The position numbers and the translations under genes are program-made. The notes under the pieces are model-generated. The model was not told the DNA's origin. It did not search any database and was given only the letters and a program-made list of their open reading frames with translations. From Fidelibacterota bacterium (GTDB taxonomy: Bacteria; Fidelibacterota; Marinisomatia; Marinisomatales; TCS55): a DNA stretch of 18,259 bases. Of this stretch, positions 1 through 6,431 are shown piece after piece (the first letter of the stretch is position 1; each line of letters opens with the position of its first letter). The stretch covers positions 1-18,259 of the forward strand of contig JAAZYT010000081.1 of the NCBI GenBank assembly GCA_014239505.1, read 5' to 3'.

Positions 1-1
1 A

Positions 2-394
2 AGTGCAGTAGGGCGTTATCATGTTATTAATCAAAAAAAATCGGGTGAAATGATGTCGATGGATATTGCTTTCCCTCGCAATGAAAAAGATTGGTTTGAA
101 AAATTACCTCCAGAGATTGATCAATTATTTGAAATGAAACTTTATTATGGTCACTTATTTTGTCATGTATTACATCAAAATTATATTGCTAAAAAAGGTG
201 TAGATGTAGAAGAATTGAAGAAAAAGTTATTAAAAATTTACAATGATAGGGGTGCAGAATATCCTGCAGAACATAATGTTGGACATGAATATTATGCTAA
301 ACCTTCATTATTAAACTTTTATAAAAAGCTTGACCCAACTAATGCTTTAAATCCAGGTATAGGATTGACTAGTAAGCGAAAATATTGGAAATAG
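2..394 (+). CDS. dld: Quinone-dependent D-lactate dehydrogenase, C-terminal 130 residues (5' end outside the window)
   Basis: The reading frame is open to the left edge of the window, so this is the tail of a longer gene and not a short protein starting at the ATG at 50. The visible 130 residues resemble the C-terminal membrane-binding part of the Dld family: EMMSMDIAFPRNEKDW early on, then YPAEHNVGHEYYAKP and the closing DPTNALNPGIGLTSKRKYW. AEHNVGH and NPGIG.TSKRK are the strongest family signatures. Dld is a peripheral inner-membrane FAD enzyme that oxidises D-lactate to pyruvate and passes electrons to quinone; the FAD domain lies outside the window. The gene ends at TAA and is followed by a 135-nt gap rich in inverted repeats. 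Family assignment is confident; full-length integrity cannot be judged. Confidence 0.9.
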   Translation, partial: SAVGRYHVINQKKSGEMMSMDIAFPRNEKDWFEKLPPEIDQLFEMKLYYGHLFCHVLHQNYIAKKGVDVEELKKKLLKIYNDRGAEYPAEHNVGHEYYAKPSLLNFYKKLDPTNALNPGIGLTSKRKYWK

Positions 395-399
395 ATTAT

Positions 400-490
400 C
401 TTTAATCTAACATTCGTTTAGTGTGATGTTTAATAAATCATTCTGTGAACTAACGCACTTAAAGTATTATTTTTATATATTAGATTAAAG
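400..490. repeat. Long-range inverted repeat in the gap between dld and the FecR-barrel gene
   Basis: CTTTAATCTAA at 400-410 is the exact reverse complement of TTAGATTAAAG at 480-490. Between the arms, AGTGTG near 420-425 can pair with CGCACT near 456-461, with TT/AA as a discontinuous extension, so the whole gap could fold into a nested structure. No long T-tract follows the outer arm, so it is not a classical terminator. It could be a terminator/leader region, a structured 5' UTR for the next gene, or chance in A+T-rich DNA. Confidence 0.35.
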
Positions 491-529
491 TTATTATTAT
501 TCTCTTATCATCAAAAAAAGGTTTATTAA

Positions 530-2776
530 ATGCTTATTAGAAAAATAAAAACAACAATATGCATTATTGTTTTATTTTTATCAATACTTACAGCGGAAAC
601 TATTGGAAGAGTAATGAAAGCAAATGGAGAGGTTTTTATAAAACCAATTGGAGGTGCATCATACTCTGTTAATGTTAAGCCTGGTCAAGCTATTTCAAAT
701 GGTGATGCAATAAGAGTTGGCGAGTCTAGTTTTGCAGTAGTCATTTTCTTAGATGATAAATCTGTAGTAAAAGTTAGAGAAAATACTGATTTTCAGTTTG
801 TTGAGACATCAAACACACGAAGTCTTATTATTGATCAAGGAACAACTCTTCATAATGTAAATAAAGATGGTAGAAAAAAAGCATATCGCGTCGAAACACC
901 TGTATCTGTTGCGTCTGTAAAAGGGACTGAATTCTCAGCATTTCATGATGCAATTGCAGGAATAGATAAATTTGTTGGTAAAACTGGTAATTTTGATGTT
1001 TTTAATACTATTAGTGGAATGACTGTAAATGTTGGCCCAGGCCAAAAAGCAGTCTCTAATGCATTAGGTCAATTAATTCCTGCACCAGCTCAGCCTGGAG
1101 ACTTTCCTGAAGATCCTGATGGTGAAAGTAGCAATGAACAGGAACAAGAAGAACCTCAGGAAGAATCAAATCAACTTGAAGATCAACAATTACAGGAACA
1201 ACAACCACAAAATGAACCTCAACAAGAAAATTTATCAAATAATCAACCTAATACTGAAGAACCATCAGAAATTCAAGAAAAACAAGCAGATGAACTTAAA
1301 TCAAGTGATTCACCAAAGGCAAAACCTAAAAAGCCATTAAGCCTTGGTCTGGGTGTTGGTTCTGCAACAATAGATGGGGTACTATATAATCAAGTTGCTC
1401 TTCGTCCTGAATTATCGTTTGGTAAGCTTGGCCTAGGCTTAGATTTACCTTTATACATTGATAATGAAGGGAATATAAGAAAAGATGAATGGGATGAAGC
1501 CTCTGATATTATAGATAAATTTCTATATATAAGATGGGGTGAAAAGTCAGATCCCTTTTGGTTTAAATGGGGTTCTTTAGACAATGTAACCTTAGGTTAT
1601 GGAGGACTGCTTAGCGGCTATTCTAATATGATGGAATTTCCATCAGTAAGAAAAGTTGGTATTAATACTGGAATAGGGTTTGGAAATTTTGGCACGGAAC
1701 TATTCCTTTCAAATATGAAAGATTTTTCAAGAGGTGGAACACTCATGGGTCTTCGCGGTACTTATAAGTTGTCAGATGCAATACCTTTAACTTTTGGTCT
1801 CAATTATGTTATGGATATGAATCAGTTCTCTGGCTTAAAAGACTCTGATGATGACTCATTTCCTGATATGTTCGATGATTTCCCAAATAATAAAGATTTA
1901 TGGAATGATACTGATGGTGATGGAATAGCTGATAATGGAGGTGGAGTTACTGAGCCTGTAGGCGGATGGGATATTGATGGTGATGGTGATAATCTTTTAG
2001 ATGATTCGAAAGATGATCTTGAAGTAAAATTGAAACCACGTCCATTTAGTTTGAAAAATAACAAAGCAGTAGCGCAAGGTTTTACTTTTGATTTAGGTTA
2101 TCCAGTTATAAATAGTAAAGCATTTACACTTGAAGCTTATATGGAATATAATAAATTAATTTTTCCTGCAGTAGAAGGTGACTTATATTATAGTCGAGAA
2201 GCTAAGGATGGTACTGGCATAACTATTCCTGGTTTACGTGCAGGATTATTCAGTTTTTTAAATGTTAGTTTTGAATATAGAATAAAACAAGGTTATTTCG
2301 CTCCTCAATTTTTTGACGGAAGCTATGATCTATCTCGTGTTGTTGCTGAGTTTGGTGACTCTACAACAGTAATACGAACAAAAGATCAAGTTGTTCTAAT
2401 TGACAATTCTGATACATCTGGTATGTATGGTTCAGCTTCGGCTAATTTATTCAACCTAGTTAACTTTAATGCTGCTTATGCGAGCATGAAGGGAGAGGGC
2501 GATATTGAATTCAATAGCTTTAATGCATTAATAAATTTTAATGCTGAAAATATTCCAAAACTCAGTGTTGCTCAAGCTTATTATCAACGAAACAATGATA
2601 AGAATCCATTTGATTTTTCTAATCCATCAATAAACACAATTTTTGGATATAAAGTAGGTTATGAAGTAAATGCAGGAGTCAGTCTTATTTGGGATTTCAG
2701 ACAGTTTTACAGAGATACTGGTAATGGATTGGAACCAATTAAACAAACAACAATAGAAACTGCTTTTAATTTTTAA
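530..2776 (+). CDS. Exported FecR-domain protein with C-terminal outer-membrane beta-barrel-like region
   Basis: The 748-residue protein starts with a signal peptide (basic MLIRKIK, hydrophobic IIVLFLSIL, likely cleavage after LTA). Residues about 27-180 resemble a FecR domain: a glycine-rich beta segment, GDAIRVGESS, DDKSVVKVRENT, then TPVSVASVKGTEF. Residues 194-269 are an acidic Gln/Glu/Asn/Pro-rich linker. The C-terminal half alternates polar and hydrophobic residues like outer-membrane strands and ends in AFNF, a typical barrel terminus. It is interrupted at about 438-497 by Asp-rich calcium-binding-type repeats (DTDGDGIADN at 460, DIDGDGDN at 481), as in thrombospondin type-3 or OmpA-linked repeats. 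A GG-containing purine run (AAAAAAGG, about 515-522) precedes the ATG. The stop overlaps the next start by one base (TAATG). FecR is best known from anti-sigma or sensor proteins, so this may be a surface or transport protein; no substrate can be named. Confidence 0.75.
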   Translation: MLIRKIKTTICIIVLFLSILTAETIGRVMKANGEVFIKPIGGASYSVNVKPGQAISNGDAIRVGESSFAVVIFLDDKSVVKVRENTDFQFVETSNTRSLIIDQGTTLHNVNKDGRKKAYRVETPVSVASVKGTEFSAFHDAIAGIDKFVGKTGNFDVFNTISGMTVNVGPGQKAVSNALGQLIPAPAQPGDFPEDPDGESSNEQEQEEPQEESNQLEDQQLQEQQPQNEPQQENLSNNQPNTEEPSEIQEKQADELKSSDSPKAKPKKPLSLGLGVGSATIDGVLYNQVALRPELSFGKLGLGLDLPLYIDNEGNIRKDEWDEASDIIDKFLYIRWGEKSDPFWFKWGSLDNVTLGYGGLLSGYSNMMEFPSVRKVGINTGIGFGNFGTELFLSNMKDFSRGGTLMGLRGTYKLSDAIPLTFGLNYVMDMNQFSGLKDSDDDSFPDMFDDFPNNKDLWNDTDGDGIADNGGGVTEPVGGWDIDGDGDNLLDDSKDDLEVKLKPRPFSLKNNKAVAQGFTFDLGYPVINSKAFTLEAYMEYNKLIFPAVEGDLYYSREAKDGTGITIPGLRAGLFSFLNVSFEYRIKQGYFAPQFFDGSYDLSRVVAEFGDSTTVIRTKDQVVLIDNSDTSGMYGSASANLFNLVNFNAAYASMKGEGDIEFNSFNALINFNAENIPKLSVAQAYYQRNNDKNPFDFSNPSINTIFGYKVGYEVNAGVSLIWDFRQFYRDTGNGLEPIKQTTIETAFNF

Positions 2777-2910
2777 TGCCTGATACACTAAAAACTATTT
2801 TTAAATATGATGCTGGAGGTAGGGCATTTAAAAAAGCATCAATAATATTGGTTTCATTAGCTAGTACGTTAGCTGTATTTGGTTATTATTGGATAAAATC
2901 TTGGCTTTAG
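2776..2910 (+). CDS. 44-residue single-span membrane protein (unrecognised)
   Basis: The ATG shares one base with the preceding stop codon (TAATG), an arrangement typical of translational coupling, and the frame runs 44 codons to a TAG. The protein has a charged N-terminus (MPDTLKTIFKYDAGGRAFKK) followed by one hydrophobic segment, ASIILVSLASTLAVFGYYW, and ends KSWL. This predicts a small inner-membrane protein with one helix. I do not recognise a family. Its stop codon is part of the AGGAG ribosome-binding site of the selenoprotein gene that follows, so the two are probably expressed together. The tight fit between neighbours and the clean hydrophobic helix support a real gene; no homology supports it. 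Confidence 0.6.
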   Translation: MPDTLKTIFKYDAGGRAFKKASIILVSLASTLAVFGYYWIKSWL

Positions 2911-2918
2911 GAGTAAAA

Positions 2919-3152
2919 ATGAAATTATCTATTGAATACTGTAACGTTTGAAATTATTTACCTAGAGCAGCTAGTTTAGCTTCTACAATATTAAAAAAAT
3001 ATGGAACTTCAGTCTCAAGTTTAAAGTTAATTCCATCTTCTGGTGGTGTTTTTGAGATTTTGAATGATGAAAATGTAGTTTTTTCAAAAAAAAATAAAGG
3101 TCGTTTCCCAGAAGAGAATGAAATTATTAACGCATTGGAAAATTTTTCATAA
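2919..3152 (+). CDS. SelW-like (Rdx family) selenoprotein with in-frame TGA read as selenocysteine
   Basis: Starting at ATG 2919, with AGGAG at 2909-2913 five bases upstream, the frame reads KLSIEYCNV, then TGA at 2949-2951, then NYLPRAASLASTILKKYG and on to TAA at 3150-3152. With TGA as Sec the product is 77 residues, the size of SelW-family proteins. It has their pattern: a beta strand leading into YC-x-x-U, N-Y-x-P-(R/K), a helix, a G-x-FE-(V/I) strand, VFSKK, GRFP, and a C-terminal helix. CxxU replaces the CxxC of thioredoxin-like folds, so a thiol-redox role is expected from the family; the substrate is unknown. A SECIS-like hairpin follows the TGA at the usual bacterial distance. The 3' end overlaps the next gene in another frame. 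The alternative, a Cys codon mutated to stop, is less likely because motif, hairpin, spacing and frame all agree. Confidence 0.88.
2963..2985 (+). promoter_or_regulatory. Candidate bacterial SECIS hairpin directing selenocysteine insertion
   Basis: The RNA can form TAGA (2963-2966) with TCTA (2982-2985), a two-base GC bulge (2967-2968), then AGCTA (2969-2973) with TAGCT (2977-2981), closing on the triloop GTT (2974-2976). The apical loop begins with G-U and sits 22 nt after the TGA. Known bacterial SECIS elements are short stem-loops just after the UGA, inside the coding region, with a G (usually GU) at the loop start and a bulge in the stem recognised by SelB. All of these features are present. 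Confidence 0.75.
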
Positions 3153-3915
3153 AACTTTAGTATATTTTGTTTTATCTCTACCCTTGATAGCTCAAGATGG
3201 TGAAGTTATTAGTTTAACTAAACATATTGGTCATACTCTTGATGCGGAAGAAAATTTATATTATAAAGTTTTTACTGATATACCAAATTTTAATAATGCA
3301 CAATTTTATCAAGTAGAGCCAAATAGAATTGTTGTTCGTATTTCTTTTATTCAGTATACAAAAAGTAAAATAAGTAAAAGAGCATTTAGTCTTAAAAAAT
3401 TTACTGATCTTCAGATTAAATTGAATAAACTTCCTCAAATTACTGATAAAATTCGTGATTCATTTAGAGACAACTTAACTTACTTACGTACTAAAGAAGT
3501 TTTAGAAAACATTACTACTGGGCAATTTGTTTCAGTAAAAACACGTTCAAATAAATGGGTTAAAGGGACATTATTATCTTTTAAAAAAAATACACTACAA
3601 TTGCAAACTCCTTTTTCAATTAAAAAAATTCCTATAACTCAAATGGAACGTATTAATTATAGAGAAAAAATAATTAATCGTCCAAATTGGAAAATATATT
3701 TTTATGGCATTGCAGCTTTTATGGGTTTTACATTAATGGAAACATGGAACCATCAAACTTCACCAGAATGGACTGTCAAATGGCACAATCGATTTTCAGG
3801 AGCAATATTTGGTTTGGTAGCTGGATCAGAAGTATATGACACTTCTATGATCCTATTATCAAAAAAAACTCAATTTGCACTTACACCTGAAGAATTAGAT
3901 AAATTAAAACCTTAA
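3118..3915 (+). CDS. Exported protein of unknown function with predicted membrane segments
   Basis: This 265-residue protein starts inside the last 35 bases of the selenoprotein gene, in a different frame, with AGAAGAG just upstream of the ATG. The N-terminus is a convincing signal peptide or anchor: basic/polar MKLLTHWKIFHK, hydrophobic TLVYFVLSLPLIA, then QDGE. The body is basic and beta-rich. Residues about 138-182 (GQFVSVKTRSNKWVKGTLL, then QTPFSIKKIP) look like a small barrel of the SH3/Sm type, which is only a visual impression. Near the C-terminus IYFYGIAAFMGFTLM and SGAIFGLVAGSEVYD are two moderately hydrophobic, Gly-rich stretches that could be membrane helices. No family is recognised. 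The overlap with its upstream neighbour suggests co-translation with the selenoprotein, and an envelope location is the only safe inference. Confidence 0.6.
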   Translation: MKLLTHWKIFHKTLVYFVLSLPLIAQDGEVISLTKHIGHTLDAEENLYYKVFTDIPNFNNAQFYQVEPNRIVVRISFIQYTKSKISKRAFSLKKFTDLQIKLNKLPQITDKIRDSFRDNLTYLRTKEVLENITTGQFVSVKTRSNKWVKGTLLSFKKNTLQLQTPFSIKKIPITQMERINYREKIINRPNWKIYFYGIAAFMGFTLMETWNHQTSPEWTVKWHNRFSGAIFGLVAGSEVYDTSMILLSKKTQFALTPEELDKLKP

Positions 3916-3917
3916 TT

Positions 3918-4304
3918 ATGGGAGATATTTTGTCAGATACTCAAAAAGATTTTAATCAAGATTACTTAAACGATAAGCTTCATGCTATTGGAGATAAATT
4001 AGGGGATGCTTACGGAGAACCACTTTTAAGTGAATTAATAAAACGTATGGAAAGAACTGTCGCACATTTTAATGAAGAAGTTGATGTCATGGTTAATACA
4101 TTAAGTAGTAGAACGAAAAACCAAAAAAAATTATTGGCATCGATGCGAGGAGAAGACCCTAATTTGATAGATGTTGAATTAAGTGATCTAGAAAAAAAAC
4201 TCGAATCCAAAGATCAAGTAAAAAGTGATTCAAAAGACACTAAAGAAAACGATAAGCCTAAGAAGAAAAAGTTTTCTTTCTTTAATAGAAAAAAGAAAAA
4301 ATAA
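3918..4304 (+). CDS. Small charged, probably coiled-coil cytoplasmic protein (unrecognised)
   Basis: The 128-residue protein begins two bases after the preceding stop and has no signal peptide. Residues 1-95 look helical and heptad-like (LNDKLHAIGDKLGDAYGEP, LIKRMERTVAHFNEEV, then LSDLEKKLES). The tail, about 96-128, is a low-complexity Lys/Asp/Ser segment ending in KKKKFSFFNRKKKK. Such a polybasic tail could contact membrane phospholipid or RNA, but that is inference. There is no strong ribosome-binding site, consistent with translation coupled to the upstream gene. It is the last gene of the FecR/selenoprotein cluster, and A+T hairpins follow. No family is recognised. Confidence 0.6.
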   Translation: MGDILSDTQKDFNQDYLNDKLHAIGDKLGDAYGEPLLSELIKRMERTVAHFNEEVDVMVNTLSSRTKNQKKLLASMRGEDPNLIDVELSDLEKKLESKDQVKSDSKDTKENDKPKKKKFSFFNRKKKK

Positions 4305-4307
4305 TTA

Positions 4308-4347
4308 ATTGATATGATTCACATTTATACATGAATCATATTGCAAT
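4308..4347 (+). terminator. A+T-rich hairpin after the FecR/selenoprotein cluster
   Basis: ATATGATTCA (4312-4321) pairs perfectly with TGAATCATAT (4332-4341) across a 10-nt loop. ATTG (4308-4311) and CAAT (4344-4347) extend the stem across a two-base bulge. It lies four bases after the last stop codon of the cluster, where a terminator is expected, but no T-tract follows, so it may instead protect the mRNA 3' end or be a protein-binding palindrome. Confidence 0.35.
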
Positions 4348-4381
4348 ATAAAATAATTTTCTAAGAAGATAATTATTTTAT
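4348..4381 (+). terminator. Second A+T hairpin between the cluster and the SRP RNA gene
   Basis: ATAAAATAATT (4348-4358) is the exact reverse complement of AATTATTTTAT (4371-4381), and TTC/GAA inside the loop can pair further. The 3' arm is T-rich, which would suit weak intrinsic termination in tandem with the hairpin just before it. The stem contains only A-T pairs, so chance is a real possibility. Confidence 0.25.
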
Positions 4382-4405
4382 CTAGGGTCCTTCATTTCTT
4401 GCTTA

Positions 4406-4434
4406 TCGCCATTTAAAACCGGTAACTTTATAAC
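4406..4434 (+). promoter_or_regulatory. Possible promoter for the SRP RNA
   Basis: TATAAC at 4429-4434 is a good -10 candidate, with TCGCCA at 4406-4411 (four of six matches to TTGACA) 17 nt upstream. Transcription would start near 4441, about ten bases before the predicted mature 5' end, which implies 5' trimming. The -35 is weak. Confidence 0.3.
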
Positions 4435-4450
4435 AAGTTTTTTAAAAATT

Positions 4451-4722
4451 TGGTCGTGCTAGATGGGGAATTAGCGGTGCCCTGTAACTTGCAATCCGCT
4501 ACAGCAAGATTGATGCTTGTTTGCGGCAAATGCTGATCTTTACATTTAAAAAAAGTAATGTTGAAGTTTCAATTCTTTGCAATGGTTTTACACTAAAACC
4601 CGTCAGAACCGGAAGGGAGCAGCGGTAGGTGCTTAGAATTATGTGCCGAAGAACCCCTGAAATGGAGTTAACTGTTTTATTCTGCATTGATAACAGATTT
4701 TTCAATCTCAAGTGCACGACCA
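4451..4722 (+). ncRNA. ffs: Signal recognition particle RNA, large (Bacillus-type) form with Alu domain
   Basis: The hallmark S-domain apical hairpin is present: GTCAGAACCGGAAGGGAGCA around the GGAA tetraloop at 4611-4614, the binding site for the Ffh M domain. The 5' part, GTGCTAGATGGGGAATTAGC then GGTGCCCTGTAAC and GCAATCCGCTA, matches the Alu domain of large bacterial SRP RNAs, including the conserved UGUAA. The ends were set by the closing helix: TGGTCGTGC (4451-4459) is the exact reverse complement of GCACGACCA (4714-4722). The resulting 272 nt agree with the roughly 270-nt Bacillus-type RNA rather than the roughly 114-nt E. coli form. The RNA binds Ffh and brings ribosomes making membrane or exported proteins to FtsY. 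The gene lies 18 nt upstream of dnaX, the same order as in Bacillus (scr-dnaX-ybaB-recR). Exact ends may differ by a few bases. Confidence 0.93.
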
Positions 4723-4740
4723 TATATTAATCGAGTATTT

Positions 4741-6423
4741 ATGGCATATACAGTTTTATCTTTAAAATGGCGTCCACAAATCTTTGGTGATTTAGTTGGC
4801 CAAAATCATGTAACAAAAACTTTACTTAACGCTTTTAAAAAGGATCGTGTTGCACAAGGATATATACTCACAGGTCCAAGGGGCGTAGGTAAAACAACAA
4901 CTGCACGAATTATTGCAAAAGCTCTTAACTGCCCTAACTCTAATGATGGAATTCCATGCAACAATTGTAATAATTGTCAAGAAATCACAGATGGTAGGAA
5001 TTTAGATGTAATTGAAATTGATGGTGCTTCTAATCGTGGTATTGAAGAAATAAGAAATATTCGAGAGCAAATAAAATATACTCCAATGAATGCACCTTAT
5101 AAAATTTTTATTATTGATGAAGTTCATATGTTAACAAATCAAGCTTTTAATGCTTTACTCAGAACGTTGGAAGAACCACCCCTGCATGGAAAATTTATAT
5201 TAGCAACTACTGACATTCACAAAGTTCCATCCACTATAATATCTAGATGTCAAAGATTTGATTTTAATAGAATAACAGAAGCAATTATTAGAGAAAAATT
5301 AAAAGTAATTATTAAAGATGAAAAAATATCTGTAGATGATGATTCTATTAATGCTATAGCTAGAAAATCTGATGGAAGTATGCGCGATGCATTAAGTTTA
5401 ATGGATCAAGTTATTGCATACGCAGGTGATTCAATTAAGATTGAAGATGTTTCTACTATAATTGGATTAATTCCTCTCGATGTTTACTTTGATTATTCAA
5501 ATGCAATAATAGAAAAAAATTATTCTAAAATGATAAGTGTTTTAGAGACTATTAAAACAACTGGATTACCTTTAGAAGATGTAGCTAGTGGTTTAAGTAA
5601 TCATATTAGAAATCTAATTATTGCATCTGTCGAAAACAGTGAAAATTTATTAGAGCTTAATGATGAACATAAAAAACAATATTTATCTAATACGCAAAAC
5701 TGGAATGGTAAAGATTTACTACGAATAGTTAGTATTTTAAATGATTTAGAGTACAAATTAAAAAAAATATCTCAGCCTCTCATTTATTTTGAAATGACAT
5801 CAATGAAATTAATGGAAATGGACTCTTCTGTGTCTATAAGTGATTTATTATCTAACACTAGTAGTAACACTTCTAAAAAAAAATCTAATATTAATCCAAA
5901 AATTAAGAATGAAGTATCAACAGATGATAATGCATCTAATGTTTCTAACGTTAGTTCAAAAAACAAAAATATAATTATTGAAGACAAAGATAAAGAAGTA
6001 TCAATCAAGGAAAAAAACATTGTAGAAAAAAATATAGAATTTGATAAAATTAAGAATGAATGGAACAATTTCATATTAATGATATCTAAAAGAAGACCTT
6101 CTATAGGTACTGCTTTAGAACATGGAATCCCAACTACCTTAATAGGCAATAAATTAACTGTTGAAATTTCAGGTTTACCAGAGTTTAGTGTTGGTAATCT
6201 TAATCGTAATAGTCAGGTTATTGAAGAATTTTTTAATGATTATTACAATTATAATTTAAAAATTAATGCTATAATGAGTGAAAGTGGTGAAAAATCATCA
6301 ATTTCAGAAAAAAGTACAAATGATAATATTCCAATTGAAAATCAATTAAAATCAAATGAAACAATTGAAGATGGTGTTGTTTCACGTGTCATAGAAGTTT
6401 TTGATGGAGAAATTTTAAGATAG
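4741..6423 (+). CDS. dnaX: DNA polymerase III clamp-loader subunit tau (and possibly gamma)
   Basis: The 560-residue protein starts MAYTVLSLKWRPQIFGDLVG, the usual DnaX N-terminus. An in-frame ATG at 4687 lies inside the SRP RNA and adds 18 unrelated residues, so I reject it. Visible are Walker A GPRGVGKT (45-52), zinc ligands C64, C73, C76 and C79, Walker B IIDEVH (124-129), LEEPP after it, and sensor-type ATTD. The first 370 residues cover AAA+ domains I-III, which load the beta clamp with delta and delta'. Residues about 375-450 are a low-complexity Ser/Asn/Lys linker, followed by a tau-specific C-terminal domain that would contact the polymerase and helicase. The linker contains an A9 run able to give a gamma-like form. 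There is no clear ribosome-binding site in the 18 nt after the SRP RNA. It heads the dnaX-ybaB-recR unit. Confidence 0.97.
   Translation: MAYTVLSLKWRPQIFGDLVGQNHVTKTLLNAFKKDRVAQGYILTGPRGVGKTTTARIIAKALNCPNSNDGIPCNNCNNCQEITDGRNLDVIEIDGASNRGIEEIRNIREQIKYTPMNAPYKIFIIDEVHMLTNQAFNALLRTLEEPPLHGKFILATTDIHKVPSTIISRCQRFDFNRITEAIIREKLKVIIKDEKISVDDDSINAIARKSDGSMRDALSLMDQVIAYAGDSIKIEDVSTIIGLIPLDVYFDYSNAIIEKNYSKMISVLETIKTTGLPLEDVASGLSNHIRNLIIASVENSENLLELNDEHKKQYLSNTQNWNGKDLLRIVSILNDLEYKLKKISQPLIYFEMTSMKLMEMDSSVSISDLLSNTSSNTSKKKSNINPKIKNEVSTDDNASNVSNVSSKNKNIIIEDKDKEVSIKEKNIVEKNIEFDKIKNEWNNFILMISKRRPSIGTALEHGIPTTLIGNKLTVEISGLPEFSVGNLNRNSQVIEEFFNDYYNYNLKINAIMSESGEKSSISEKSTNDNIPIENQLKSNETIEDGVVSRVIEVFDGEILR
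5875..5883 (+). promoter_or_regulatory. A9 slippery run: candidate programmed frameshift or transcriptional slippage site in dnaX
   Basis: Nine consecutive A residues encode K379-K381 at the junction between domain III and the linker. A -1 ribosomal shift, or insertion of one A by RNA polymerase, would read ATC then TAA (5886-5888), ending the protein at 382 residues, the expected size class of gamma. E. coli dnaX uses a -1 shift on an A-rich heptamer, and Thermus dnaX uses slippage on a run of nine A. No downstream stimulator was identified. Confidence 0.5.
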
Positions 6424-6431
6424 GAGAAGTA

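Noticed and set aside
50..394. A stand-alone 114-residue protein starting at 50
   Set aside because: The frame is open to the window edge and the sequence before the ATG still matches the D-lactate dehydrogenase tail.
1119..1340. Overlapping frame within the FecR-barrel gene coding an Asn/Lys-rich peptide, and an antisense frame at 1056-1238
   Set aside because: Both are shadows of the low-complexity Gln/Glu linker codons, with no ribosome-binding site or recognisable sequence.
2919..2951. Reading the TGA at 2949 as a true stop, giving a ten-residue peptide or a pseudogene
   Set aside because: The frame after the TGA continues with full SelW-like sequence to a natural TAA, and a SECIS-like hairpin lies at the right distance, so recoding explains the data better than decay.
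4687..4740. An upstream in-frame ATG extending DnaX by 18 residues
   Set aside because: It lies inside the SRP RNA closing region, and the extension does not resemble DnaX; MAYTVLSLKWRP at 4741 is the conserved start.
5784..6149. A 121-residue antisense frame in the dnaX linker region
   Set aside because: Its hydrophobic composition is what the reverse complement of Asn/Lys/Ser/Asp-rich codons gives; no ribosome-binding site was seen.
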